From Caproiciproducens galactitolivorans (GTDB taxonomy: Bacteria; Bacillota; Clostridia; Oscillospirales; Acutalibacteraceae), in contig NZ_SRMQ01000005.1 in the NCBI RefSeq assembly GCF_004768785.1, positions 1 to 64,000 of the forward strand: a stretch of 64,000 nucleotides of DNA, read 5' to 3'. The notes beneath the pieces are model-generated. The model saw only the letters and a list, made by a program, of their open reading frames with translations, did not search any database and was not told where the DNA came from. Of the stretch, positions 24,738 to 33,544 are shown one piece after another (position 1 is the stretch's first letter; each line of letters opens with the position of its first letter). Made by a program: the position numbers and the translations under genes.

Positions 24738-25508
24738 ATGCAGTACAACAAAGTTGAAATCTGCGGGGTAAACACCTCTAAGCTCAAGGTTCTTACCGAA
24801 AAGGAAAAGATGGAGCTGCTACGCCGTGTAAAAGAAGGCGATACAAAAGCGCGCGAGGACTTAATCAACGGAAACCTGCGCCTTGTGTTAAGCGTAATTC
24901 AGCGTTTTACGAACAGAGGGGAAAACCTGGATGACCTTTTCCAGGTTGGCTGCATCGGCCTGATTAAAGCGATCGACCATTTTGATATCAGCCAGGGCGT
25001 CCGTTTCAGCACATATGGCGTTCCCATGATCATCGGTGAAATCCGGCGTTATCTGCGGGATAATAATTCCATTCGTGTCAGCCGCTCTTTGCGCGATACG
25101 GCCTATAAGGCCATGCAGGCGAAGGAAAGGATGACGGCACAGAACAACCGGGAGCCGACCATTGAAGAAATTGCAAAGGAACTGGACTTGCCCCGGGAGG
25201 ATGTCGTTTTGGCGCTTGAATCCATTGCCGAACCGGTTTCCCTTTACGAGCCGGTTTTCTCGGACGGCGGCGATACAATTTACGTAATGGATCAGGTGGG
25301 GGATAATAATGATGATTCCAACTGGCTTGATGAAATCGCGCTCAAGGAAGCCATCCGGGATTTGAACAGCAGGGAAAAGCGTATTCTGTCCATGCGCTTT
25401 TTTCAGGGGAAAACGCAAATGGAGGTTGCTTCGGAAATCGGTATCAGCCAAGCGCAGGTTTCCCGGCTTGAAAAAGCCGCTTTGGACAAAATTAAAAAAG
25501 ACATATAA
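24738..25508 (+). CDS. sigG: RNA polymerase sporulation sigma factor G
   Basis: The 256-residue forespore sigma factor starts with the diagnostic KVEICGVNTSKLKVL, followed by region 2 (NLRLVLSVIQRF, DLFQVGCIGLIKAIDHF, FSTYGVPMIIGEIRR), region 3 (RDTAYKAMQAKERM) and region 4 (TQMEVASEIGISQAQVSRLEK). It directs late forespore genes such as SASP genes. In Bacillus it directly follows sigE; here a two-gene minus-strand insertion separates them, so expression must rely on its own promoter. Confidence 0.97.
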   Translation: MQYNKVEICGVNTSKLKVLTEKEKMELLRRVKEGDTKAREDLINGNLRLVLSVIQRFTNRGENLDDLFQVGCIGLIKAIDHFDISQGVRFSTYGVPMIIGEIRRYLRDNNSIRVSRSLRDTAYKAMQAKERMTAQNNREPTIEEIAKELDLPREDVVLALESIAEPVSLYEPVFSDGGDTIYVMDQVGDNNDDSNWLDEIALKEAIRDLNSREKRILSMRFFQGKTQMEVASEIGISQAQVSRLEKAALDKIKKDI

Positions 25509-25582
25509 TGGTCATTTTTTTATCACTTTGTTATCACAATGAATCATTATAATCGCTGTATTAGATTTTAGGAGGCTTGTCT

Positions 25583-27646
25583 ATGCAGCGATTTTTTGTT
25601 TTTGTTCGGAAAAACAAATATTTCATTGCGCTGTTTTTAATTTCAGTGCTCTCTTTCGGCTTGAATTTTTATGCCATATCCAATAATGGAACCGGAAACG
25701 AATATTACGCGGCCTGCGTTAAAAGTATGACGCAGAGCCTTAAAAATTTCTTTTTCGTATCATTTGACCCGGCCGGAATGGTATCGGTTGACAAGCCCCC
25801 GCTCGGTTTGTGGGTTCAGGCAATTTTTGTACTTATTTTCGGCTACCACGGTTGGGCGATGATGCTTCCGCAGGCTTTAGCGGGAACTGCGTCCTGCATT
25901 CTAATCTATATTTTGACCGCCAAGTATTTCGGAAAACCCGCGGGACTGATTTCCTCCCTTTTCTTTGCTTTCACTCCGGCTGTGGTGGTTGTGGCGCGGA
26001 ATAATACGATGGATATGCAGCTTGTCTTCGTCCTGCTTGTATCCGTATGGTTTTTATTCCGTTCGATTGAAAAAGGGAAATGGCGGTATCTTTTTGCAAC
26101 GGCTGTCTTTATCGGGCTTGGCTTTAATATTAAAATGTTACAGGCGTACATGATTCTGCCCGCAATTGCGCTTACCTATCTGATTTATGCGAAAGAAAAA
26201 CTCGGCAGGCGGTTCCTTGCGGGCATCCTCAGCATGGTCATTCTGCTTGGCGTGTCTTTTGCGTGGGTTTTGGTTGTCGAATTCTATCCCTCCGAAAACC
26301 GTCCCTATGTGGACAGCACCAGCAACAATTCCATGCTTGAACTGGTAATAGGACACAATGGAACAGAACGGATGTTTGGGCAAGGCATGGGCGGCGGAAA
26401 AGGAATAGGGAATGTCGGTACACCGCCTTCCGGGGATGGAACCAACGCACCCAAAATTCCGGACGGAAGTAATACACCCGGAGATAATATGCCGGGAAAA
26501 CCGGACGGGAATGGTATGCCGGACAGTCAGGACGGTAACGGTACAGATGGATTTGCGAAAAGGAACCGGGACGATGGGCGCCGTGCGGATAACCCGAATG
26601 GCGGCGTGATCGGAGGCGGCGGTTCGGAAATTGGAAACGCCTCGCCACTACGGCTCTGGTCGTCGAATCTGTACGGCCAGGGTTCCTGGTTCCTGCTCTT
26701 TGCGCTTTGCAGTATTCCTTTGTGCCTGCGAAAGAAAAGGAGTATGCAGCAGGGAGCGTTGGTTTTCTGGACGCTCTGGCTTGTTGTCATGGCTGTTTTC
26801 TTTAGCTTTGCCGGGTTCTATCACCGCTATTACCTGTGTATGCTTGCACCGGCGATTGCGGTATTATGCGGAATCGGCATTTTTGAAATGTATAAGGGCT
26901 TTAAAGAGCGCAAGGAAAAGAAATCGGACTATTTGCGGCCGGTACTGCTCCTGATCGCTTTCCTTGCCAATATCGGGCTGCAAATCGTATGCGTATTCTG
27001 GTATTCGGAGCTGGTAGCGTGGATGCTCCCCGTTATTGCAGGTGCAGCCGGGATCGGAATTCTTCTTCTAGTGGTGTTCTGCGTTAAGACGAAACAGGGG
27101 GTTCTCCTGCTTGCAGCCACGCTGCTTGTGCTTTCGTCCCTCGTTGCCCCGGCTTACTGGGCGCTGACCCCCGTAATGGGTTCTCCGAATGCCACCATGC
27201 CTTATGCCGGGCCGGAGCTGATCCAAAGCGGGAAGGTCGGCCGGGGAGGCGCGTTCGGTACGCAGAAGGAGCCCCAAAACGCAGTATCCGGTCTGGAGCA
27301 GTACCTGCTCAAAAATTATAAGGCAGGGAGTTTTCTTATTACGGCCCAGCGTTCTGCAACCGTTGCGCAGTACATAATCGATACGGGGCTTCCCTGCTAT
27401 GCCTATGGCGGATTTTTAGGAACGGATAATTCCTTAACGCAGGAGAAACTGAAAAACCTTGTGTCAGAAGGAAAGATCACGTATTTCCTCCTATCCGGAG
27501 AGGGCAGGCAAAATGATGAGATTGCTTCCTATGTAAAGGAAAATGCGGTCAAAATTGACGCGAGCGAATACAACTCCGGTGGCAACTCCGGAAAGACAGG
27601 CGCGATGGGCCAAATGGGCGGGACGTTATATTTATTTAAGTCCTAA
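25583..27646 (+). CDS. GT39/ArnT-like membrane glycosyltransferase (YkcB-type)
   Basis: The 687-residue protein has multiple membrane helices from residue 13 on; the first external loop carries NEYYAACVKSM and SVDKPPLG, typical of polyprenyl-phosphate-sugar-dependent GT-C enzymes of the PMT/ArnT group. The C-terminal soluble domain (about 555-687, FLITAQRSATVAQYI, YAYGGFLGTD) is that of YkcB-like putative mannosyltransferases. An unusual Gly/Asp/Asn/Pro-rich external segment lies at about 260-350. ATG 25583 is 7 bases after AGGAGG. Substrate and acceptor are unknown. Confidence 0.9.
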   Translation: MQRFFVFVRKNKYFIALFLISVLSFGLNFYAISNNGTGNEYYAACVKSMTQSLKNFFFVSFDPAGMVSVDKPPLGLWVQAIFVLIFGYHGWAMMLPQALAGTASCILIYILTAKYFGKPAGLISSLFFAFTPAVVVVARNNTMDMQLVFVLLVSVWFLFRSIEKGKWRYLFATAVFIGLGFNIKMLQAYMILPAIALTYLIYAKEKLGRRFLAGILSMVILLGVSFAWVLVVEFYPSENRPYVDSTSNNSMLELVIGHNGTERMFGQGMGGGKGIGNVGTPPSGDGTNAPKIPDGSNTPGDNMPGKPDGNGMPDSQDGNGTDGFAKRNRDDGRRADNPNGGVIGGGGSEIGNASPLRLWSSNLYGQGSWFLLFALCSIPLCLRKKRSMQQGALVFWTLWLVVMAVFFSFAGFYHRYYLCMLAPAIAVLCGIGIFEMYKGFKERKEKKSDYLRPVLLLIAFLANIGLQIVCVFWYSELVAWMLPVIAGAAGIGILLLVVFCVKTKQGVLLLAATLLVLSSLVAPAYWALTPVMGSPNATMPYAGPELIQSGKVGRGGAFGTQKEPQNAVSGLEQYLLKNYKAGSFLITAQRSATVAQYIIDTGLPCYAYGGFLGTDNSLTQEKLKNLVSEGKITYFLLSGEGRQNDEIASYVKENAVKIDASEYNSGGNSGKTGAMGQMGGTLYLFKS

Positions 27647-27656
27647 AGATAGAATA

Positions 27657-27686
27657 AAGCCGCTGTGATATATGACAGCGGCTTTT
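27657..27686. terminator. Bidirectional terminator between the GT39 gene and ppa
   Basis: AAGCCGCTGT (27657-27666) and ACAGCGGCTT (27675-27684) form a perfect 10-bp stem with an 8-base loop and T-rich flank on both sides of the convergent genes. Confidence 0.82.
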
Positions 27687-27697
27687 GAAATCTATCG

Positions 27698-28228
27698 CTA
27701 TTTACAAAACTTATTTAGATAATTGTCAATGCAAGTCTGAATAATCTCCTTTGCATCCTCTGATCCTTTCATCTCGTCAATCGCGGTGACTTTTCCTTCC
27801 AACTGTTTGTAAACGGAGAAAAAGTGTGTCATTTCATCAAATATATGTTTCGGAAGTTCGTTAATATCGTGATAACTGTTGTAGTTTGGATCATTAAAGG
27901 GAATGGCGATGATTTTTTCATCCTTCATCCCATTGTCCGTCATAATGATTACGCCGATCGCATAACACCGAACTAGTGACAAAGACTGGATATCCTCAGA
28001 GGAGAGGATCAAAACGTCTAGCGGATCCTTATCGCTTGCGTAGGTACGCGGTATAAAGCCGTAGTTAGCAGGATAGTGGGTGGATGTGTAAAGAACTCGA
28101 TCCATTAGGAGCAAACCGGTTTCTTTGTCCAGTTCGTATTTGATTTTGCAGCCTTTTGGAATTTCAATTACAGCGCAAAAATCATCAGCGTGAATTCTTT
28201 TGGGTGAAATGTTATGCCAGATATTCAT
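27698..28228 (-). CDS. ppa: Inorganic pyrophosphatase, family I
   Basis: The 176-residue soluble enzyme hydrolyses pyrophosphate. It has VIEIPKGCKIKYELDKETG at the N-terminus, HYPANYGFIPRTYA (51-64) and the metal-binding Asp66/Asp68/Asp71 in SDKDPLDVLIL. Many Clostridia use family II or membrane pyrophosphatases, so a family I enzyme is a modest feature of note. It is alone on the minus strand, divergent from the YmxH-type gene. Confidence 0.95.
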   Translation of the reverse strand: MNIWHNISPKRIHADDFCAVIEIPKGCKIKYELDKETGLLLMDRVLYTSTHYPANYGFIPRTYASDKDPLDVLILSSEDIQSLSLVRCYAIGVIIMTDNGMKDEKIIAIPFNDPNYNSYHDINELPKHIFDEMTHFFSVYKQLEGKVTAIDEMKGSEDAKEIIQTCIDNYLNKFCK

Positions 28229-28348
28229 GATTAGCTTTTTACCCCCTGATTTTATTAATTTTACTCTATTCTACCATTTCTGATAGGGTTAATCAATTAA
28301 TTAATTATATAACAAAGTCGGGCATATAACTGTAGTGGAGGTGGGAGC

Positions 28349-28642
28349 GTGAATTGCAGACTGATTGATATGCGCCACAAAGAAGTCATTAATATAAAGG
28401 ATGGAACGCGGATAGGATGTGTTTGTGATGTGGAAATAGATACGGCGGACGCGCGCGTGGTTGCAATTGTAATTTACGGCCGCCTGCGCTGCTTCGGCCT
28501 TTTGGGAAGGGAGGACGATATTATTATTAAATGGCAGGATATACAGGTTATTGGTGACGATACTATATTAGTGTGCTATAATAATTGTTGTCATGCGAGA
28601 AAACGATCGCGCGGATTCGGTGGATTCTTTGGAAATAATTAA
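28349..28642 (+). CDS. YlmC/YmxH family sporulation-associated PRC-barrel protein
   Basis: The 97-residue protein has a PRC-barrel core (CRLIDMRHKEVINI, GTRIGCVCDVEIDT, KWQDIQVIGDDTIL) and a Cys/Arg-rich tail. YlmC/YmxH proteins are linked to sporulation by expression and by position near sigG; their molecular role is unknown. It starts with GTG 28349 behind a strong GGAGGTGG. In Bacillus ylmC lies close downstream of sigG; here the GT39 gene and ppa lie between. Confidence 0.9.
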   Translation: MNCRLIDMRHKEVINIKDGTRIGCVCDVEIDTADARVVAIVIYGRLRCFGLLGREDDIIIKWQDIQVIGDDTILVCYNNCCHARKRSRGFGGFFGNN

Positions 28643-28647
28643 AAAAC

Positions 28648-28676
28648 TTGAAATTCTTTCCCGTTTATGGTATAAT
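28648..28676 (+). promoter_or_regulatory. SigA-type promoter of rpsB-tsf
   Basis: TTGAAA (28648-28653), 17 bases, TATAAT (28671-28676), preceded by TGG (extended -10). It is one of the strongest-looking promoters in the window, as expected for ribosomal protein genes, and begins a few bases after the YmxH stop. Confidence 0.82.
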
Positions 28677-28682
28677 AGTCGG

Positions 28683-28780
28683 CACGATAAAAAACTCACG
28701 CTTTACTATGACGATTTGGTGCCCTTAGGGGTGTTGCGTCTGATCAAGTAGAGCGGCGGAAAAACCAAGGAGGAAAAATT
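28683..28780 (+). other. rpsB 5' leader, possibly structured
   Basis: The ~95-base leader contains TTGGT (28716-28720) complementary to ACCAA (28764-28768), which abuts the ribosome site AAGGAGG (28767-28773). Pairing would place the ribosome site in a structure, as in ribosomal-protein autoregulation. It is an observation only; I recognise no known S2 leader motif. Confidence 0.3.
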
Positions 28781-29527
28781 ATGTCAGTCGTATCAATGAA
28801 ACAACTTTTGGAAGCAGGCGTCCACTTCGGTCACCAGACCAGAAGGTGGAACCCGAAAATGGCTCCGTATATTTTTACAGAGCGCAACGGCATTTACATT
28901 ATTGATCTTCAGAAAACCGTTAAGAAGCTGGAAGAAGCCTATAATTTTGTACGCGACCTTTCGATGGAAGGCAAATCCGTACTGTTTGTAGGTACGAAAA
29001 AGCAGGCGCAGGATTCCGTAAAAGAGGAAGCGGAACGTGCAGGTGCTTATTATGTTAACGCTCGTTGGCTCGGCGGTATGTTAACAAACTTCCGTACCAT
29101 CCGCCGCAGAATCGACCGTTTGAACCAGCTGAAAGCAATGGAAGAAGACGGAACCTTTGATCTTCTCCCGAAGAAGGAAGTTATTAAGCTTCGCTTGGAA
29201 ATTGATAAACTCGAGAAGTTCCTGGGCGGCATAAAAGAAATGAAACAACTTCCCGGCGCGCTCTTCATTGTTGACCCGCGCAAAGAGAGAATTGCCGTAG
29301 CTGAAGCAAAGAAGCTTGGCATCCCGATTGTCGCAATTGTGGATACCAACTGCGATCCGGATGAAATCGACTATGTTATTCCCGGCAACGATGACGCAAT
29401 TCGTGCCGTTAAATTGATTTCCGCGACAATGGCGAATGCGGTTGTTGAAGGCAAAGAAGGCCAGATGGGCGCCGCTGCGGCAGAAGAAGAAAAAGAAGAC
29501 GAAGCAGTAGAAGAAGCAGCGGAATAA
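28781..29527 (+). CDS. rpsB: 30S ribosomal protein S2
   Basis: The 248-residue protein matches S2 throughout: [24 protein letters not shown] is the N-terminal signature (split by position 2-25), with [30 protein letters not shown] and [25 protein letters not shown]. The tail (about 228-248) is very acidic. It is needed for 30S assembly and initiation. Strong AAGGAGG before the ATG. tsf follows 35 bases downstream, the universal order. Confidence 0.98.
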   Translation: MSVVSMKQLLEAGVHFGHQTRRWNPKMAPYIFTERNGIYIIDLQKTVKKLEEAYNFVRDLSMEGKSVLFVGTKKQAQDSVKEEAERAGAYYVNARWLGGMLTNFRTIRRRIDRLNQLKAMEEDGTFDLLPKKEVIKLRLEIDKLEKFLGGIKEMKQLPGALFIVDPRKERIAVAEAKKLGIPIVAIVDTNCDPDEIDYVIPGNDDAIRAVKLISATMANAVVEGKEGQMGAAAAEEEKEDEAVEEAAE

Positions 29528-29562
29528 TTACTTTAGAATATACAAGAGCGGAGGAAATATTC

Positions 29563-30477
29563 ATGGCTTTTACAGCAAAAGACGTTGCAGCACTTCGCGA
29601 GAAGACCGGCTGCGGAATGATGGATTGTAAAAAAGCGCTTGCAGCTTCTGATGGAAACATGGACGCTGCAATCGATTATCTTAGAGAAAAGGGTCTTGCG
29701 GCCGCAACGAAGAAAGCCGGTCGTGTTGCCGCTGAAGGCGTGGCTTATGCAGCCGTAAACGAAGAAGGCAATGTCGGCGTTGATATTGAAGTGAACGCAG
29801 AGACCGACTTCGTTGCCAAGAACGCAGAATTCCAGAATTTTGTAAAGATTTGCGCCGATACCGTTATTGAGCAGAATCCTGCCGATCTCGACGCGCTCCT
29901 CCAGTGCAAAGCGAAGGGTATGGATCAAACCGTCGATGCTTTGCTGAAGGATAAAATCCTTACAATCGGTGAAAATATTAAGATTCGCCGCTTTAAACGT
30001 ATGGAAGGCGTGGTTTCCGCTTATATCCATGCCAATGGCAAAATCGGCGTTCTGGTAAAGTTTGACACCACTCCGGACATTGCCGCAAAAGAAGAATTCA
30101 AAGAGTATGCCAAAAATATTGCAATGCAGGTTGCGGCAATTAATCCTCAGTATCTGAATCAACAAGCCGTACCGGCTGAAGTGGTTGAGCACGAGAAAGC
30201 AATTTTGAAGGAGCAGATTGTCAACGACGGCAAACCGGCCGCAATTGCTGAAAAAATTGTTAACGGCAGACTTGGCAAGTTCTTCAAGGAAGTTTGCCTT
30301 GTGGATCAGACTTATGTCAAAGACGGGAACCTTTCCGTTCAGCAGTATACGGATGCAACTGCAAAAGAGCTGGGCGGTAAAATTGCGATCGTCGATTATG
30401 TGCGCTTTGAAAAAGGCGAGGGTATTGAAAAGCGTGAAGATAATTTTGCTGAGGAAATTGCCAGCATGGTTAAATAA
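29563..30477 (+). CDS. tsf: Translation elongation factor Ts
   Basis: The 304-residue EF-Ts is the nucleotide-exchange factor for EF-Tu. It has the N-terminal UBA-like domain with LREKTGCGMMDCKKAL (11-26), the NAETDFVAKN motif (about 78-87) and the C-terminal core subdomains (LVDQTYVKDG). A strong terminator follows at 30496, so rpsB-tsf is one unit, separate from pyrH. Confidence 0.98.
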   Translation: MAFTAKDVAALREKTGCGMMDCKKALAASDGNMDAAIDYLREKGLAAATKKAGRVAAEGVAYAAVNEEGNVGVDIEVNAETDFVAKNAEFQNFVKICADTVIEQNPADLDALLQCKAKGMDQTVDALLKDKILTIGENIKIRRFKRMEGVVSAYIHANGKIGVLVKFDTTPDIAAKEEFKEYAKNIAMQVAAINPQYLNQQAVPAEVVEHEKAILKEQIVNDGKPAAIAEKIVNGRLGKFFKEVCLVDQTYVKDGNLSVQQYTDATAKELGGKIAIVDYVRFEKGEGIEKREDNFAEEIASMVK

Positions 30478-30495
30478 AAATCGCTTTTATAAATG

Positions 30496-30525
30496 GCGCA
30501 GGGATACATCCTGCGCTGTTTTTTT
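30496..30525 (+). terminator. Terminator of rpsB-tsf
   Basis: GCGCAGG (30496-30502) pairs with CCTGCGC (30510-30516), followed by T7 at 30519-30525. Confidence 0.88.
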
Positions 30526-30573
30526 GCCCTCGTCGGTTATCCTGCCGGGCGAAATGTTTCGAAATTATAAAAC

Positions 30574-30602
30574 TTGACAATAATAACTATATTTAGTTAT
30601 GA
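30574..30602 (+). promoter_or_regulatory. Possible promoter of the pyrH-to-polC gene string
   Basis: TTGACA (30574-30579) is a perfect -35 box; 17 bases on is TTATGA (30597-30602), a weak -10. A second possibility is TTTACT (30610-30615) with TAGAAT (30631-30636). At least one promoter is expected here because the tsf terminator precedes it. Confidence 0.4.
30583..30600 (+). repeat. Perfect inverted repeat between the pyrH promoter boxes
   Basis: ATAACTA (30583-30589) and TAGTTAT (30594-30600) are perfect complements separated by 4 bases. The 18-base palindrome sits between the -35 and -10 positions of the candidate promoter, a normal operator position. The regulator is unknown. Confidence 0.45.
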
Positions 30603-30665
30603 AAGCCTTTACTTTATACAATGCTTATTGTAGAATAATATAAAAAGATAATAGGGGTGTTCTGT

Positions 30666-31382
30666 TTGAAACCTAAATATAAAAGAGTGCTCTTGAAGCT
30701 GAGCGGCGAATCCCTCGCCGGAAATGAAACGCACGGGATTGATTTTGATACGGTTTTAAAGATCTGTGAACCGATCAAGAAATGTGCGGATATGGGCGTT
30801 CAAATCGCGATTGTAGTTGGCGGAGGCAATTTCTGGCGCGGCCGCAGCAGCGGAAAGATGGACAGAACACGCGCGGACCATATGGGTATGCTCGCAACTA
30901 CGATCAATGCGCTTGGCGTTGCCGACGCATTGGAGCAGCTTGGGATGCAGGTTCGCGTTCAGACCGCGATTGCTATGCAGCAGATTGCGGAACCGTATAT
31001 CCGCAACCGTGCCGTCCGTCACCTTGAAAAGGGAAGAGTGGTTGTATTTGGATGCGGTACGGGAAACCCGTTCTTTTCGACGGACACGGCGGCGGCGCTT
31101 CGGGCCGCTGAGATTGACGCCGACATAATTATGAAAGCGACCATGGTGGATGGCGTTTATGACTGTGATCCTAAGAAAAATCCAAATGCCGTGAAATATG
31201 ATTCGTTATCCTTTATGGAAGTACTGAATAAGAACCTTCAGGTAATGGATAGCACGGCTGCTTCATTATGCAAAGATAACAACATTCCGATTCTGGTATT
31301 CAGCATCAACGAGCCTGAAAATATCGTAAAGGCAGTATGCGGAGAACCGATCGGCACAATTGTAGAGGAGGATTCGTTATGA
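30666..31382 (+). CDS. pyrH: UMP kinase PyrH
   Basis: The 238-residue amino-acid-kinase-fold enzyme phosphorylates UMP to UDP. It has [14 protein letters not shown] (5-18), [28 protein letters not shown] and [15 protein letters not shown] start at TTG 30666 because AGGGGTG lies 7 bases upstream; an in-frame GTG at 30657 is part of that ribosome site. It overlaps frr by 4 bases. pyrH-frr-uppS-cdsA is a widely conserved order. Confidence 0.97.
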   Translation: MKPKYKRVLLKLSGESLAGNETHGIDFDTVLKICEPIKKCADMGVQIAIVVGGGNFWRGRSSGKMDRTRADHMGMLATTINALGVADALEQLGMQVRVQTAIAMQQIAEPYIRNRAVRHLEKGRVVVFGCGTGNPFFSTDTAAALRAAEIDADIIMKATMVDGVYDCDPKKNPNAVKYDSLSFMEVLNKNLQVMDSTAASLCKDNNIPILVFSINEPENIVKAVCGEPIGTIVEEDSL

Positions 31383-31933
31383 AAGAAGTATTGGCAAATG
31401 CAGAGGAACGCATGAAGAAATGTGTTAACACGTTATCGGATGAATTTGCATCAATCCGGGCTGGAAGGGCGAACCCGGCAGTTCTGGATAAAATCAAAGT
31501 CGATTATTACGGCACTCCGACTGCAATTAACCAGCTTGCCGCGGTATCTGTGAGCGAAGCAAGAATTTTAACAATCCAGCCTTGGGATGTTTCTGTTTGC
31601 CAAGCAATTGAAAAAGCGATTCAAACTTCGGATATCGGCATCAATCCGCAGTGTGACGGTAAGATTATTCGAATTACCTTCCCTCCGCTTACTGAGGAAA
31701 GACGCCGTGATTTGGTTAAGGATATCAGTAAAATGGCAGAGGAGCGAAAAATTACCATCCGGAATATCCGCCGCGACGCGTTGGAAAAGCTCAAAGGGAT
31801 GAAGAAAAATTCGGAGCTTACGGAAGACGAATTAAAACAGGCCGAGAAGAAAACGCAGGACTTAACCGATAAATACTGCAAACAGGTCGACAGCGTGTTT
31901 GAGAAAAAGCAAAAGGAAATTTTAGAAATATAG
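31379..31933 (+). CDS. frr: Ribosome recycling factor
   Basis: The 184-residue protein splits post-termination ribosomes together with EF-G. The family pattern is clear: [23 protein letters not shown] in the N-terminal part, [12 protein letters not shown], and [12 protein letters not shown]. The ATG overlaps the pyrH stop (ATGA) and has GAGGAGG just upstream. Length (about 185) is standard. Confidence 0.98.
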   Translation: MKEVLANAEERMKKCVNTLSDEFASIRAGRANPAVLDKIKVDYYGTPTAINQLAAVSVSEARILTIQPWDVSVCQAIEKAIQTSDIGINPQCDGKIIRITFPPLTEERRRDLVKDISKMAEERKITIRNIRRDALEKLKGMKKNSELTEDELKQAEKKTQDLTDKYCKQVDSVFEKKQKEILEI

Positions 31934-31944
31934 GATCATTAAAA

Positions 31945-32652
31945 ATGAAAGAGTATCGTTTGCCGCGCCATGTCGGCATCATTATGGACGGGAACGGTCG
32001 CTGGGCCAAAAAACGCGGCTTGCCGCGTTCTGTTGGCCATTCGGCTGGCGCGGCTGTTTTTAAAACAATCACACGATACTGTAGCTCCATCGGGATACAG
32101 TACCTGACGATTTACGCTTTTTCAACGGAAAACTGGAAAAGGCCGCAGGAAGAAATTCTTGGTCTGATGAAGTTGTTTAAGCAGTATTTAGAAGAAGCTT
32201 TGCGCGACTTTTTAAATGAAAATATAAAAGTGCGCTTTATTGGGGATACTACAGTTTTTTCACCGGAGCTTCAGAAATTATTTGCCGAAACGGAAGCCGT
32301 TTCGGCGGATCATACCGGTATGGTGTTAAATATTGCCATGAATTACGGTGGACGCGCGGAAATTGCGCGTGCGATGAAATTGTTAGCGGAAGACGTGAAA
32401 AATGGCAAATTATCACCGGAAGAGATTGATGAAAACTCCATAGCCCAAAAACTGTACACAGGCGGGCAGCCGGATCCGGATTTGATTATCCGCCCGAGCG
32501 GGGAGAACCGTATTTCGAATTTTTTACTGTGGCAGTCCGCCTATTCCGAATATGTCATTATGGATATTTTGTGGCCGGATTTCAAAACAAAGGATTTGGA
32601 TCGCGCGCTTAAAGAATATGCAAACCGCGACAGGCGATTTGGAGGGGTTTAA
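31945..32652 (+). CDS. uppS: Undecaprenyl diphosphate synthase
   Basis: The 235-residue cis-prenyltransferase makes the C55 lipid carrier for cell-wall synthesis. Motifs: HVGIIMDGNGRWAKKRG (9-25, catalytic Asp in MDGNGRW), FSTENWKRP, and RPSGENRISNFLLWQSAYSE, a slight variant of the usual RTSGExRxSNF motif with Pro for Thr. It lies 11 bases after frr and is immediately followed by cdsA. Confidence 0.97.
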   Translation: MKEYRLPRHVGIIMDGNGRWAKKRGLPRSVGHSAGAAVFKTITRYCSSIGIQYLTIYAFSTENWKRPQEEILGLMKLFKQYLEEALRDFLNENIKVRFIGDTTVFSPELQKLFAETEAVSADHTGMVLNIAMNYGGRAEIARAMKLLAEDVKNGKLSPEEIDENSIAQKLYTGGQPDPDLIIRPSGENRISNFLLWQSAYSEYVIMDILWPDFKTKDLDRALKEYANRDRRFGGV

Positions 32653-33501
32653 TTGAAACAAAGAGTTGCTTCGGGAGTCTCACTTATTATCTTTTTAGCA
32701 GCAATCGTGATATTTAACAATACTTGCCCGGCAGCTTTGAATGTTGCAATTTCCCTCATTTCCGTGTTGGCGGTTTACGAAATTATAGCCGCCTTGGGAT
32801 TATTGAAGAAACATGTTCTGGTTATCCCAAGCCTTCTTTTTTCTGCGGCGGTGCCGTTGTTGCAGCTTGTTGCCGAACCGCATATGCATCTTGGGGTTTT
32901 GCAGCAAGGATTTTATTTTCTATATACCGTTGTGATTTTTAGCGCCCTGATCCTCTACCATCAATTTATAACGTTTCGTGAGGTTGGCGTTATCTACAGC
33001 ATGTCCTTGATGATCCCGACCGCTTTGCAGACGATTATCAGTTTGCGTACGGTTGGCGGAAAACATGGCATGTTCTATGTGATTATTGCGATTTTTTCCG
33101 CATGGATTGCAGATACGGGAGCTTATTTTGCGGGGAGCCGCTTTGGAAAGCATAAGCTCTGCCCGAATATCAGCCCGAAAAAAACGGTGGAAGGGGTCAT
33201 TGGCGGTTTTCTATTAAACATTGTTGCGATGATCGTTTTCGGCTACATTTTTCATGTGGTGTATTATGCTTATAGTGTGAATGTTTCCTATTTATCGCTG
33301 TTTTTAATCGGATTTTTCGGGACGATTATGTCCATATTGGGAGACCTCAGTTTTTCGCTGATAAAAAGGAGCTGCCATATTAAGGATTTCGGCGAACTGA
33401 TTCCGGGCCATGGCGGAATTCTGGACCGCTTCGATAGTGTGATTTTCGAAGCGCCGTTTGTGTATCTGTTCGTTCATTTTATGCCGATTGTTATCCATTA
33501 A
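32653..33501 (+). CDS. cdsA: Phosphatidate cytidylyltransferase CdsA
   Basis: The 282-residue integral membrane enzyme makes CDP-diacylglycerol, the precursor of phospholipids. It has about eight hydrophobic segments, SPKKTVEGVIGG and the C-terminal signature HGGILDRFDSVIFEAP (CdsA signature region). It starts at TTG 32653, directly after the uppS TAA, with GGAGGGG upstream within the uppS end. Confidence 0.96.
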   Translation: MKQRVASGVSLIIFLAAIVIFNNTCPAALNVAISLISVLAVYEIIAALGLLKKHVLVIPSLLFSAAVPLLQLVAEPHMHLGVLQQGFYFLYTVVIFSALILYHQFITFREVGVIYSMSLMIPTALQTIISLRTVGGKHGMFYVIIAIFSAWIADTGAYFAGSRFGKHKLCPNISPKKTVEGVIGGFLLNIVAMIVFGYIFHVVYYAYSVNVSYLSLFLIGFFGTIMSILGDLSFSLIKRSCHIKDFGELIPGHGGILDRFDSVIFEAPFVYLFVHFMPIVIH

Positions 33502-33544
33502 TTTACGGCGGCGATGCAATAAAATTGCAAAATGGTGAATAATA

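Noticed and set aside
26400-26600. Possible tandem DNA repeat or recombination hot spot
   Set aside because: The low complexity is at the protein level (Gly/Asp/Asn/Pro); the DNA shows no long exact tandem unit.
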